64,000 bases of DNA. Origin: Pyramidobacter sp. C12-8. Its GTDB lineage: Bacteria > Synergistota > Synergistia > Synergistales > Dethiosulfovibrionaceae. The notes under the pieces are model-generated. The model was given only the letters and a program-made list of their open reading frames with translations, was not told where the DNA came from and made no database searches. The stretch's first letter is position 1. Every line of letters begins with the position of its first letter. The position numbers and the translations under genes are program-made. Below are positions 1-7,117 of the stretch, one piece after another. Where the stretch lies: NCBI RefSeq assembly GCF_002007215.1, contig NZ_MUHX01000001.1:62001-126000 (forward strand), given 5' to 3'.

Positions 1-1200
1 ACGATCATCATCGCGCTCAACGGTATCCTCAGCGTTTACGGCAAGTTCTTCGCGCCCGAAGGCTCGCGGCTGCGCAGGTATTACGGCGGCGAATCCTTCG
101 TCTATCCCGTGTTTTATCTGATGGGCGGCGTGTTTACGCTGATCTACACGATGGACGCCACGATCCCCGCTTTCACGGGGCCCGAGTTCATCGTCAGCTC
201 CGCCACCGGCGGCACCGCCGTGCCTGCCATCGTCGTCGGCGTGGCGTGGATCATTCCGGTGAGCTGCGTGTTCCTGCCGTTCCTGCTGAACTACGGTCTG
301 GTGGACATGGTGGGAACGCTCATGGAGCCGTTGATGCGCCCCGTGTTCAAAGTGCCCGGATACGCTGCGGTGAACTGTATCGCTTCCTTCGTCAGTTCCT
401 CGTCGGTGGGCGTGCTCATCACCAATCGGCAGTACCGCAAAGGACTGTACACCGAGAAAGAGGCCGCCCTGATCGCCACCGGATTTTCCGCCGTGAGCGT
501 GGGGTTCGCCTACATGGTCATCAAAACCGCCGGGCTGGGCGACTACTTCCTGCGCGTCTATTTCTGCTCGCTGGTCATCACGTTGATGATCAGCGCCGTC
601 ATCTGCCGCCTGCCGCCGTTGCGGAACAAACGCAGCGTTTACGCCGACGGGCGCGCCCAGACCGAGGCGGAGATCCTGGCCCAGCGCGGCACGGGCAACC
701 TGATTGCCAAAGGCTTCGAGCGCGCCGAGAAAAAAGCCTATACGGCCGGAAAACTTCTGCCGGAAATCAGGGACAGCGTCCTCGATGCCATGACGGTGTA
801 TCCCAAAGTCCTGACGCTTCTGGCCGGCGTGGGCATCCTCGGGCTGATCGTCGCCACCTACACGCCGGTGTTCCAGTGGATCGGCAAGATCTTCGTTCCT
901 CTCCTCAAGCTCTGCGCCGTTCCCGACGCCGAAGCCATCGCGCCTTCGCTGCCCGTAGGCATCGCCGAGATGTTTCTGCCCGTCATGCTCATCGCAGACA
1001 AGGCGGGCGAGCTTTCCATCAAGGCGCGCTATATGGTCACCACGGTTTCCATCTGCCAGATCATCTTCTTCTCGGAGACCATCGTGGTCATGCTGGCTTC
1101 CAAACTGCCTCTCAAGCTGAGCGATCTCGTGATCTGCTTCTTCGAGCGCACCTTCATCGCCATCCCCATCACGGCGGCGTTCATGCACCTGATGTTCTGA
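1..1200 (+). CDS. YjiH-family membrane protein with nucleoside-recognition (gate) domain, 3' part
   Basis: The frame is open from base 1, so the true start lies outside the window; about 399 residues remain. It is a polytopic membrane protein with long hydrophobic stretches, including segments around 'AVNCIASFVSSSSVGVLI' and 'LTLLAGVGILGLIVATYTP'. The region 'EAALIATGFSAVSVGFAYMV' resembles the nucleoside-recognition/gate domain of YjiH proteins. The family is thought to act in the inner membrane, but its substrate is not established. The next gene is convergent and separated by a hairpin and transposase debris. The family call comes from overall pattern recognition; transported substrate cannot be told. 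Confidence 0.75.
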   Translation, partial: TIIIALNGILSVYGKFFAPEGSRLRRYYGGESFVYPVFYLMGGVFTLIYTMDATIPAFTGPEFIVSSATGGTAVPAIVVGVAWIIPVSCVFLPFLLNYGLVDMVGTLMEPLMRPVFKVPGYAAVNCIASFVSSSSVGVLITNRQYRKGLYTEKEAALIATGFSAVSVGFAYMVIKTAGLGDYFLRVYFCSLVITLMISAVICRLPPLRNKRSVYADGRAQTEAEILAQRGTGNLIAKGFERAEKKAYTAGKLLPEIRDSVLDAMTVYPKVLTLLAGVGILGLIVATYTPVFQWIGKIFVPLLKLCAVPDAEAIAPSLPVGIAEMFLPVMLIADKAGELSIKARYMVTTVSICQIIFFSETIVVMLASKLPLKLSDLVICFFERTFIAIPITAAFMHLMF

Positions 1201-1233
1201 TCCGAGCCGCATCTCGCTTTACGGAAAAGCAAC

Positions 1234-1265
1234 CCATCGGCAGCACTGTCCATCGGCAGCACTGT
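1234..1265. repeat. 16-bp perfect tandem duplication
   Basis: The unit CCATCGGCAGCACTGT occurs twice in direct succession just after the YjiH stop codon. It looks like a small slippage duplication. No function is visible. Confidence 0.8.
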
Positions 1266-1346
1266 CCTTGTGAACACTTCGTCCTCACTCGAGGTTCAAT
1301 GTTTCTTTTATTTCCCGTTGCACTTGGATTGTATACCTAAGAACAA

Positions 1347-1390
1347 AAAGACCTCCTGCAGTAGAATGAAATCTACGGCAGAAGGTCTTT
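1347..1390 (+). terminator. hairpin terminator between convergent genes
   Basis: An 18-bp stem with two mismatches (AAGACCTCCTGCAGTAGA against TCTACGGCAGAAGGTCTT) closes a 6-nt loop. A short T run follows on the plus strand and an A run precedes it, so it may work in both directions. It lies 147 bp after the YjiH stop. Confidence 0.65.
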
Positions 1391-1444
1391 CGTATTAACA
1401 AGAAAATATTCAAATGCAGAATATCTGGTAAAAGGGGATGAATA

Positions 1445-1785
1445 TATGCACCGTCATTGACCTCTGCGGCAAGATAGTAGGGGGTACAGAATCAGCACGA
1501 ACATGACGGCTTCTCCTGTGATCGATACGATCTGCGAAGCTTAAAAAACGAAAAGGTCACTGATAGACTCGCTCTCCAGAGTGACCAGGAGTCGCGGTAC
1601 AATATTAGAACTTGGATCAAGAATGCCACTTTCAGCCGTCAATGCCCAATAGAAACAGTTCCTACGATAATTCATCGATGGGAAACTTCTTCGGAACGCT
1701 TAAATCACGTACCTAAACCGCATGAAATTTGCGAACGGAATGCAACTGGCAGCCTGCGGAGTATGAAATGCAGCGCGGAATCAGA
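1445..1785 (+). pseudogene. decayed IS3-family transposase, catalytic (rve) part
   Basis: Reading the plus strand across frameshifts and stops gives the familiar IS3 order. 'CTVIDLCGKIVG' matches the TVIDLxSRxIVG region. 'QSDQESRYN' matches the HSDxGxQY catalytic block. 'SYDNSSMGNFFGTLKSR' matches CYDNAxxESFFxTLK, and 'QPAEYEMQRGI' matches the C-terminal TPxEyE segment. The glutamate of the DDE triad is replaced by G in 'MGNFF', and several stops interrupt the frame, so this is dead. It abuts the 3' end of the downstream permease and probably marks the left edge of an acquired block. Confidence 0.7.
1541..1586 (-). terminator. possible minus-strand terminator for the permease-amidohydrolase unit
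   Basis: GGTCACT and AGTGACC form a 7-bp stem. On the minus strand it is followed by TTTTCGTTTTTT. It lies about 200 bp after the permease stop, inside the IS3 remnant, so the dyad could be a coincidence within old transposase sequence. Confidence 0.35.
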
Positions 1786-1790
1786 ATGCG

Positions 1791-3143
1791 TCAGGATAAC
1801 TCATAGCTGTTCTCCACTTTGACCTTGCCGCTCTTGTAGCGGAGACTGCCGAAGAGAAAGGCGAAGGCGACCACGCCCAAGTTGCCTAACAACAGAGACA
1901 AGGGCAGCTTAAAGGACGAAGTGACGCCGGAGACAACAATGACCAGAAGATCTACGATGCATAGCGTTTTCAATGCGCCGTCGCTGATATGGAAGTCGGA
2001 CTTTTTCCAGACTTCCGGCAGCACCTTGGGCATTCTCCATAGGCACAGCACGATCATGGATTTGGTGATGGCGCCTACGGTAATAGTGATATTGCTGATG
2101 ATGCCGATATTAATATTGAAAGCGATGGGCACAAAGCCAACCACATAATAGAAAGCCAGCAAAATCAAGGGAGTTCGGTACTTGGGATGCAAACGGGCCA
2201 GAGAGCGGGGATACCAGCCGTCGTTGCAGGCCTGCATCAGGGGCTTGGTACAGGTAGCGATGGAACTGTTCAGGGTGGTCAGCAGGGCCATCCAACCGCC
2301 GCCGATGCAGAACAAGTAGTATAGGGGCTTGGACAGAATCGCAGAAGCCACGACGCTCAGAGGTTGACCGGCAACCTGATTGATAGGCAGCACTCCGGCG
2401 GCCACAATGCCAATCAAACCGTAGAACACGGAAACACCCAGAGTGGAGAACAGCATGACCCGGGGAATGTCGCGAGTGGGATTCCTGGCTTCGCCGCTCA
2501 TCTGAGTGACAAACTGGGCGCCGTCACAGGTGTAGCTCATGAGGACAGAAGCCTGCCACAGCCCCATAAATCCGCGGGTCATAAAGCTGGCGGGGTCGAA
2601 GTAGTTGCCGTCCAGCTTAGTGAGCCCGACAGCCGTGAAGATGGTCAGGGAAATGACCAGAAATATCACGGCCAGATTCTGGACTTTAGCAAATGCATTG
2701 ATGCCGAAAGTGTTGGTGATAAAAAGCAGTGTCAGTATGCCCAATGCAATAGTTTTTCGGGTGAGGGCAGGCAGGAAGGGCATGGCGTAGTCTGCGAAGG
2801 AAAGGGCGTACATGGACAGTGTAACACTGGTCAGCAGGGCAATCATAGAGTAGGTACCGGTCCAGCGGGGCCCCAGGAAGGTGCCGACCATAGAATAGTC
2901 GCCGCCTCTGTAACGAGCCACCGAGTTCAAAAAGATCTGAGGGGAGCGGGCCAAAATGGCGATGAGACCGCCAACAACGAAAGCGATGCAGATGCTTCGG
3001 CCGGTGTCATCAATGCCCCAGCCGGTCAGAGACATGATACCTGAACCAATGATGGAACCGATGCCGACTGCCATCAGGTCCCAGAAGCCAAGGACACGCT
3101 TCAGTTCTTTTGTGGACGATAGATTTTTCATATTATCTGACAT
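1791..3143 (-). CDS. APC-superfamily amino-acid permease
   Basis: A 450-residue inner-membrane carrier with about 12 hydrophobic segments. The N-terminal signature 'GFWDLMAVGIGSIIGSGIM' is the APC helix-1 substrate loop (GxGIGxxIGxGIF type). 'EARNPTRDIPR' is the usual cytoplasmic loop motif. It is a clear paralogue of the permease at 15881-17224. The start is supported by AAAGGAGAG a few bases upstream. It follows the M20D amidohydrolase by 84 bp on the same strand, so the pair probably imports and hydrolyses one substrate class, such as N-acyl amino acids. Base composition is less GC-rich than the native genes to the right. The exact substrate is unknown. Confidence 0.85.
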   Translation of the reverse strand: MSDNMKNLSSTKELKRVLGFWDLMAVGIGSIIGSGIMSLTGWGIDDTGRSICIAFVVGGLIAILARSPQIFLNSVARYRGGDYSMVGTFLGPRWTGTYSMIALLTSVTLSMYALSFADYAMPFLPALTRKTIALGILTLLFITNTFGINAFAKVQNLAVIFLVISLTIFTAVGLTKLDGNYFDPASFMTRGFMGLWQASVLMSYTCDGAQFVTQMSGEARNPTRDIPRVMLFSTLGVSVFYGLIGIVAAGVLPINQVAGQPLSVVASAILSKPLYYLFCIGGGWMALLTTLNSSIATCTKPLMQACNDGWYPRSLARLHPKYRTPLILLAFYYVVGFVPIAFNINIGIISNITITVGAITKSMIVLCLWRMPKVLPEVWKKSDFHISDGALKTLCIVDLLVIVVSGVTSSFKLPLSLLLGNLGVVAFAFLFGSLRYKSGKVKVENSYELS

Positions 3144-3227
3144 ATGTTACTCTCTCCTTTCGTAATTTGACATTTTGGCATTTACTTTAGACGGAGAACT
3201 CTGGATTACCGCTTGACTCAAAGGAGA

Positions 3228-4451
3228 TCACTCGCGGTAGTTTTGGGCGAACTCGGCTTTCAGATGCGCCAGCTTCTTTGGGTCGCCAGCCACCCGCAGG
3301 CCCGTCAGGGCCATCAGTTTACCGGCCAGCATGCACTGATCAATAGGATACTCATTGCAGGTCAGAAGAGCCGTCTCGTCCGCATGTCCCACGGGGACAG
3401 GCTCACCGTCATGCACAATGGGGAAGGTAATTTCCACCGTAGGGATCTTATAGGCCACACACCCCAAGTCAGAGGAAGCCTTGGGCAGATTACCGAACGT
3501 AAAGCGCGAGGAATCAATTCCCAAATCGGCAGCGTACTCCGCCGCGTAATGGTATAGAGAAGGAACGGGAGTGGCGCAGTACCACGGGGCGTCCCACTTG
3601 TAAACGGCAGTGGTATCCGTCATCAGTTCGGCACCCTTGATAATGTTGTCTACCCGTCGCATCAGGGAGTTCAATTCGGCGGAGTCGTTGCTCCGCAGTT
3701 CCACATTCAGCGTGGCCAGATCGGGAACAGAGTTGGCTGCCGTGCCGCCCTTGGAGATGATATAGTGGATGCGATTGGTTTCCAACATGTGTTCCCGCAG
3801 GAATTCCAAGCCCACAGTGGTCAGAATCACTGCATCCAAAGCACTGCGGCCCTTTTGGGGAGCGGAGGAGGCATGGGCAGTACGGCCTTTGAAGGTAAGC
3901 CAGTTATCATGGGTTGGCCAGACGATGGCCTTGCCGGTCACTTCCGAGCACCAGTCGGCGCCATAGTGGTTGGCCAGCATTAGATCCACCTCGTCCATGT
4001 AGCCGCCTTCCAGAATGTAATGCTTGGAACCCTCCAATTCCTCGGCGGGGGTGCCGTAGACGATGACAGATCCGACGGGGGCGAATGCCTCTTTCAGGCC
4101 CAATGCGGCGGAGAAGCCGGCGGCGGCGATCAGATTATGACCGCAGGCGTGCCCGTTGGGCAGAGCGTCGTACTCCAGCATCAGACCGATGGCGGGGCCT
4201 TCTTCCTTCCCCTTGAACACGGCCTTGAAGGCGGTAGGCATGTCCACGTCCTGATTGAATTTTGGATGCTTTCCAGTGAGGCCCCGTTGAACTTCAAAGC
4301 CCTCTTTTTCCAGCGCGTTCATCAACAGGGTGGATGACTGGAATTCTTCCCAGCCGACTTCCTTGAATTCCCAGATCTTTTTGGCAATCTTGTGAATTTT
4401 GTCCCTGTTCTCATCAATGATTTCCAGCATTCGTTTTTCTTCAGGGGTCAT
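3228..4451 (-). CDS. M20D-family amidohydrolase (AbgB / N-acyl-amino-acid hydrolase type)
   Basis: A 407-residue cytoplasmic metallo-amidohydrolase. 'EYDALPNG' (about residues 93-100) and 'HACGHN' (101-106) are the M20D metal-binding motifs, and 'TPAEELEG' (about 134-141) holds the catalytic/metal glutamates. Family members hydrolyse p-aminobenzoyl-glutamate, indole-acetyl-amino acids or N-acyl amino acids. There is no signal peptide, so the substrate must be imported, plausibly by the adjacent permease. AAGGAGGAAC lies at good spacing before the ATG. The gene is first in a two-gene unit whose promoter lies in 4452-4560. Which amide is cut cannot be read from sequence. Confidence 0.85.
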   Translation of the reverse strand: MTPEEKRMLEIIDENRDKIHKIAKKIWEFKEVGWEEFQSSTLLMNALEKEGFEVQRGLTGKHPKFNQDVDMPTAFKAVFKGKEEGPAIGLMLEYDALPNGHACGHNLIAAAGFSAALGLKEAFAPVGSVIVYGTPAEELEGSKHYILEGGYMDEVDLMLANHYGADWCSEVTGKAIVWPTHDNWLTFKGRTAHASSAPQKGRSALDAVILTTVGLEFLREHMLETNRIHYIISKGGTAANSVPDLATLNVELRSNDSAELNSLMRRVDNIIKGAELMTDTTAVYKWDAPWYCATPVPSLYHYAAEYAADLGIDSSRFTFGNLPKASSDLGCVAYKIPTVEITFPIVHDGEPVPVGHADETALLTCNEYPIDQCMLAGKLMALTGLRVAGDPKKLAHLKAEFAQNYRE

Positions 4452-4485
4452 TTTAGTTCCTCCTTTTCAAGAATTTAAGGATATT

Positions 4486-4549
4486 GTTTGGTGCCAAACG
4501 CATTTTCAGTGTAGCGTTGAAGCGTTAAAATTACGTTAATTTCTACGTT
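4486..4549. promoter_or_regulatory. candidate operator region: short palindrome and CGTT direct repeats
   Basis: Upstream of the amidohydrolase lie GTTTGGTGCCAAAC (4486-4499, near-perfect palindrome) and four CGTT words at 4515, 4523, 4534 and 4546, that is spacings of 8, 11 and 12 bp. BTAD/SARP-type regulators bind direct repeats about one helical turn apart, and one is encoded next door. This is suggestive only. Confidence 0.3.
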
Positions 4550-4563
4550 TGTTTTCTGACAAT

Positions 4564-4608
4564 GTAATAAAAAGTCCACAGGCTCTTATAATGAAAAAGC
4601 CTGTGGAC
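4564..4608 (-). terminator. terminator of the BTAD/AAA regulator gene
   Basis: An 11-bp perfect stem (GTCCACAGGCT / AGCCTGTGGAC) with a 13-nt loop is followed on the minus strand by TTTTTATTA. It separates the regulator from the amidohydrolase-permease unit, so that unit needs its own promoter. Confidence 0.8.
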
Positions 4609-4653
4609 GGTTTGTTCAGAGACAATAATTATTCACAGATGGATTCAGAGGAT

Positions 4654-6585
4654 TTATGATTTCCGCTCATTCTGGAGTTTTTGCAGAGCCTCTGCCCGCT
4701 TCGGATTCCCGCCGTATTCATAATGCCGAATGGCATAAGGAAGCAAGATCCACCAACGGTCGCCGGTTTTCTGCTTGTCATAGAATTCTGCGACAGTAGC
4801 GTGCCATAGCCGACGTTTTCCCATGGAGAGATTCTGGTAAACATAGTCCTTGTAAAACTGGTGCTTGAATTTATAAACAATACCGCTGCCCCAGGGTTGC
4901 TCCACGATGAACCCGGCGGCCAGCAACTGGTCCAACAATTCGATCTGCTCTTTAGAGGAAATGCCGGTCAGAAGTTCCAGGTCTTCCAGATTTGCATGCT
5001 CAAAGTGGATGGACAGAGCATCCAGAACCCGGCGCTGCTGGGCATCAAGACGGTTCAGCCGCAGTTGGATCAGCATGTCAAGCCGGGGCAGGGGCAATCC
5101 TTTTTTCCACCCTTCCTGGCGGATGACGCTCAGAGTCTCCATCAGCACCAGAGGATTTCCTTCTGAGCGAAGAAACAGTTCGTGAGTATCAGGGGTATTG
5201 GATGTGCCGGGGTTCTGTAGAGCTTCACAGATGACAGCAGCGGTTTCTTCCTCCGTAAAAGGGGAAAGAGGCAGAGAGGTAATGATATTCCGCTCCCGCA
5301 GCGCCAGCAACAGCCCGAGAATGTTCTTCTGCTCGTCAGTGCGACAGGTGGCAATAAGAAGTACTTGATCGTTGCCGAATTCAATCATAATTCGCTGCAG
5401 AAGCTGTTGACTGACAGAATCCATCCATTGGAGACTGTCAAAATACAGAATGACCTTTCGCTGACTTACCAGTTCTTTGAACAGTCCCAATACGCCGTTG
5501 ATCAGTGCAGCGGAAGTCCAGGCGCTGTTGTCGTCTTCTTCGCTGATTCGTCCGGAGAGCAGAAGCGGCAACAACTGAAGACTGCGCGCGGATAATTGGA
5601 GCGTCCCGGCGATACACAGACTTTCCAACTGAACAAACAGGTTCCTCCAAGCGCTCAGGGAAATTTCCTCCTCCACGCTATAACAATGGGAGGACAGTTG
5701 CAGTACGTCGAAACCGTGGTTCATCTCTAAAATCTGCCGCATCAGCGCAGTTTTGCCTACGCCGACTTCCCCCTCAATAACCACGGAGACGGTGGATTCC
5801 TCGTTCAAAAACCAGAAGATCCGTTCATCGATATACTGCAGTTCTGCCAAACGGCCAAAAAAATTATCATGGGCGCGAGGTCTGCGGAGAAAGGAAACTT
5901 TCTTCCGGTGGAGCAGCGTCCGGTACAGCAGTTCCACCGCGTGGGAGGGGGATTCAGACAGATCATCCCGAAGACACTTGACAAACTCCTGATACAGCTG
6001 AAGTCCCAGATCGTATTTTTCTGCCTGAGCAAAACGCTTCATGCCGGTGAGAACCATTTCCTCGTCCCATGGCTTCCAGAACTGCCAGATACCGATCAGC
6101 TCCTGCAGCCGGGCAACGTCCTCGCAAACGGCGGGGTTCTTCAGTTGATTTCCGATGTAGGACAGACTACGGGAAATTTGCAGCTCCCGTTTGCGTTCTA
6201 CCCAAGCCTCAAATTCCGGACAGCCTTTCAGATAGAAGAAGTTCAGAAATCGCTCCTGACACAGAGCAAATTCCGGATCCGGCGCGTCCCAGTCCGTCCG
6301 GACGCCGCACCGTTGGTTCAGCTTCAGCCCATTCCGTCCTTGAAGAATAATAACATTCCCCCCCAGACAGCGGCGGATCTGGAACAGAGCCTGACGCAGA
6401 TTTTTCCGGCCGGAGTCCTCGCCGCAGGATCCCCAGAAAAAAGAAACCAATTCGTCGCGGCTGGCGTTTTTCTCTACGCAGAGATAGTAGAAGATCCCCT
6501 CTGCTTTCCGGTAGGGGAAACAAACCAGCTCTTCGTTTCGATAAACACTGGGGGTACCCAGAAGCGTTACCTGATAATCTGACAA
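4654..6585 (-). CDS. large transcriptional regulator: winged-helix/BTAD N-terminus plus AAA ATPase domain
   Basis: 643 residues from the chosen TTG start; an in-frame ATG seven codons upstream contains the strong AAAGGAGG site itself, so TTG at 6585, eight bases after it, is preferred. Residues 1-95 resemble the SARP-type DNA-binding domain ('GTPSVYRNEELVCFPYRKAE', 'RKNLRQALFQIRRCLG'), followed by a helical BTAD-like region. Walker A 'GEVGVGKT' lies near residue 275 and a Walker B-like 'ILYFDSLQWMD' near 382, so this is a STAND/MalT-like ATPase switch. No C-terminal LuxR helix-turn-helix is visible. It is transcribed in the same direction as the amidohydrolase-permease pair, behind a terminator, and probably controls it. 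Architecture is clear; the signal is unknown. Confidence 0.75.
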   Translation of the reverse strand: MSDYQVTLLGTPSVYRNEELVCFPYRKAEGIFYYLCVEKNASRDELVSFFWGSCGEDSGRKNLRQALFQIRRCLGGNVIILQGRNGLKLNQRCGVRTDWDAPDPEFALCQERFLNFFYLKGCPEFEAWVERKRELQISRSLSYIGNQLKNPAVCEDVARLQELIGIWQFWKPWDEEMVLTGMKRFAQAEKYDLGLQLYQEFVKCLRDDLSESPSHAVELLYRTLLHRKKVSFLRRPRAHDNFFGRLAELQYIDERIFWFLNEESTVSVVIEGEVGVGKTALMRQILEMNHGFDVLQLSSHCYSVEEEISLSAWRNLFVQLESLCIAGTLQLSARSLQLLPLLLSGRISEEDDNSAWTSAALINGVLGLFKELVSQRKVILYFDSLQWMDSVSQQLLQRIMIEFGNDQVLLIATCRTDEQKNILGLLLALRERNIITSLPLSPFTEEETAAVICEALQNPGTSNTPDTHELFLRSEGNPLVLMETLSVIRQEGWKKGLPLPRLDMLIQLRLNRLDAQQRRVLDALSIHFEHANLEDLELLTGISSKEQIELLDQLLAAGFIVEQPWGSGIVYKFKHQFYKDYVYQNLSMGKRRLWHATVAEFYDKQKTGDRWWILLPYAIRHYEYGGNPKRAEALQKLQNERKS

Positions 6586-6607
6586 GGCAAATTCCTCCTT
6601 TCTCATA

Positions 6608-6646
6608 CTAGATCTTATTAAAATGCTGTATTATTTAAAGATCTAG
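6608..6646. promoter_or_regulatory. inverted repeat upstream of the regulator
   Basis: CTAGATCTT and AAGATCTAG form a perfect 9-bp inverted repeat with a 21-bp spacer, immediately upstream of the regulator's ribosome-binding site in AT-rich DNA. It could be an operator (autoregulation) or an mRNA leader hairpin. No clear -35/-10 pair was identified. Confidence 0.4.
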
Positions 6647-6675
6647 AAGTATTTAAGCTTATCTACAGGAGGGGA

Positions 6676-6888
6676 ATAAGAGGATATGAACTGACCGGCA
6701 ACGAATGGGATTGGATCAAAGATATCTTGTTACCAGCCCCAAACAGGTCAACACGGACGTCCAAGCAAAACACGATCCACGGCAGGGTGATGATATGAAT
6801 CGCTGGAAACGGGGCGCAGTGGAGAGAGTTTCCTGAAAGCGATGGCACATGGCAGGCAGTTTATGCGCGCTTCAGGTTACAGAAATAA
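6676..6888 (+). pseudogene. IS5-family transposase remnant (N-terminal part)
   Basis: After AGGAGGGG, the plus strand reads 'YELTGNEWDWIKDILLPAP', then 'NTIHGRV', an in-frame TGA at 6796, then 'GNGAQWREFPESDGTWQAVY' and 'ARFR', before a stop at 6886. This is the standard IS5/IS427 N-terminus (YELTDxEWxxIxxLLP, GxPWRDLPExYGxWxxVYxRF). The catalytic remainder is absent and the start codon position holds ATA. The rest of 6889-7005 is AT-rich with no recognisable gene. It likely marks the right edge of the acquired 1.4-6.9 kb block. Confidence 0.75.
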
Positions 6889-7005
6889 CTTTAGATGTAC
6901 GAGCCAAATGTAACACGAGAAGAGAATAAGCTGAGTCTTATAGTTTCTAATAAAACGATATTTACAACAACAATATTATAAGAATAGCCATAATATACAA
7001 TTATT

Positions 7006-7067
7006 GATATGCTCCCTCCATAATTGACAGTGATTTATCCCACTGCCCCTCATGGGGGGAGCATATC
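7006..7067. repeat. 62-bp imperfect palindrome (14-bp stem with inner 5-bp stem)
   Basis: GATATGCTCCCTCC pairs with GGGGGGAGCATATC (13 of 14 Watson-Crick, one T:G). The 34-nt interior contains CAGTG/CACTG, giving a nested hairpin. It lies 51 bp after the UPF0182 stop and exactly where AT-rich foreign-looking DNA meets GC-rich native DNA. There is no U tract on either side, so a plain terminator is not the best fit. It may be the end of a vanished element. Confidence 0.6.
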
Positions 7068-7117
7068 AGTGCGAACCGGAACGGGCCGAGGCTTTGCGTT
7101 TTCTCTACAATACAGCG

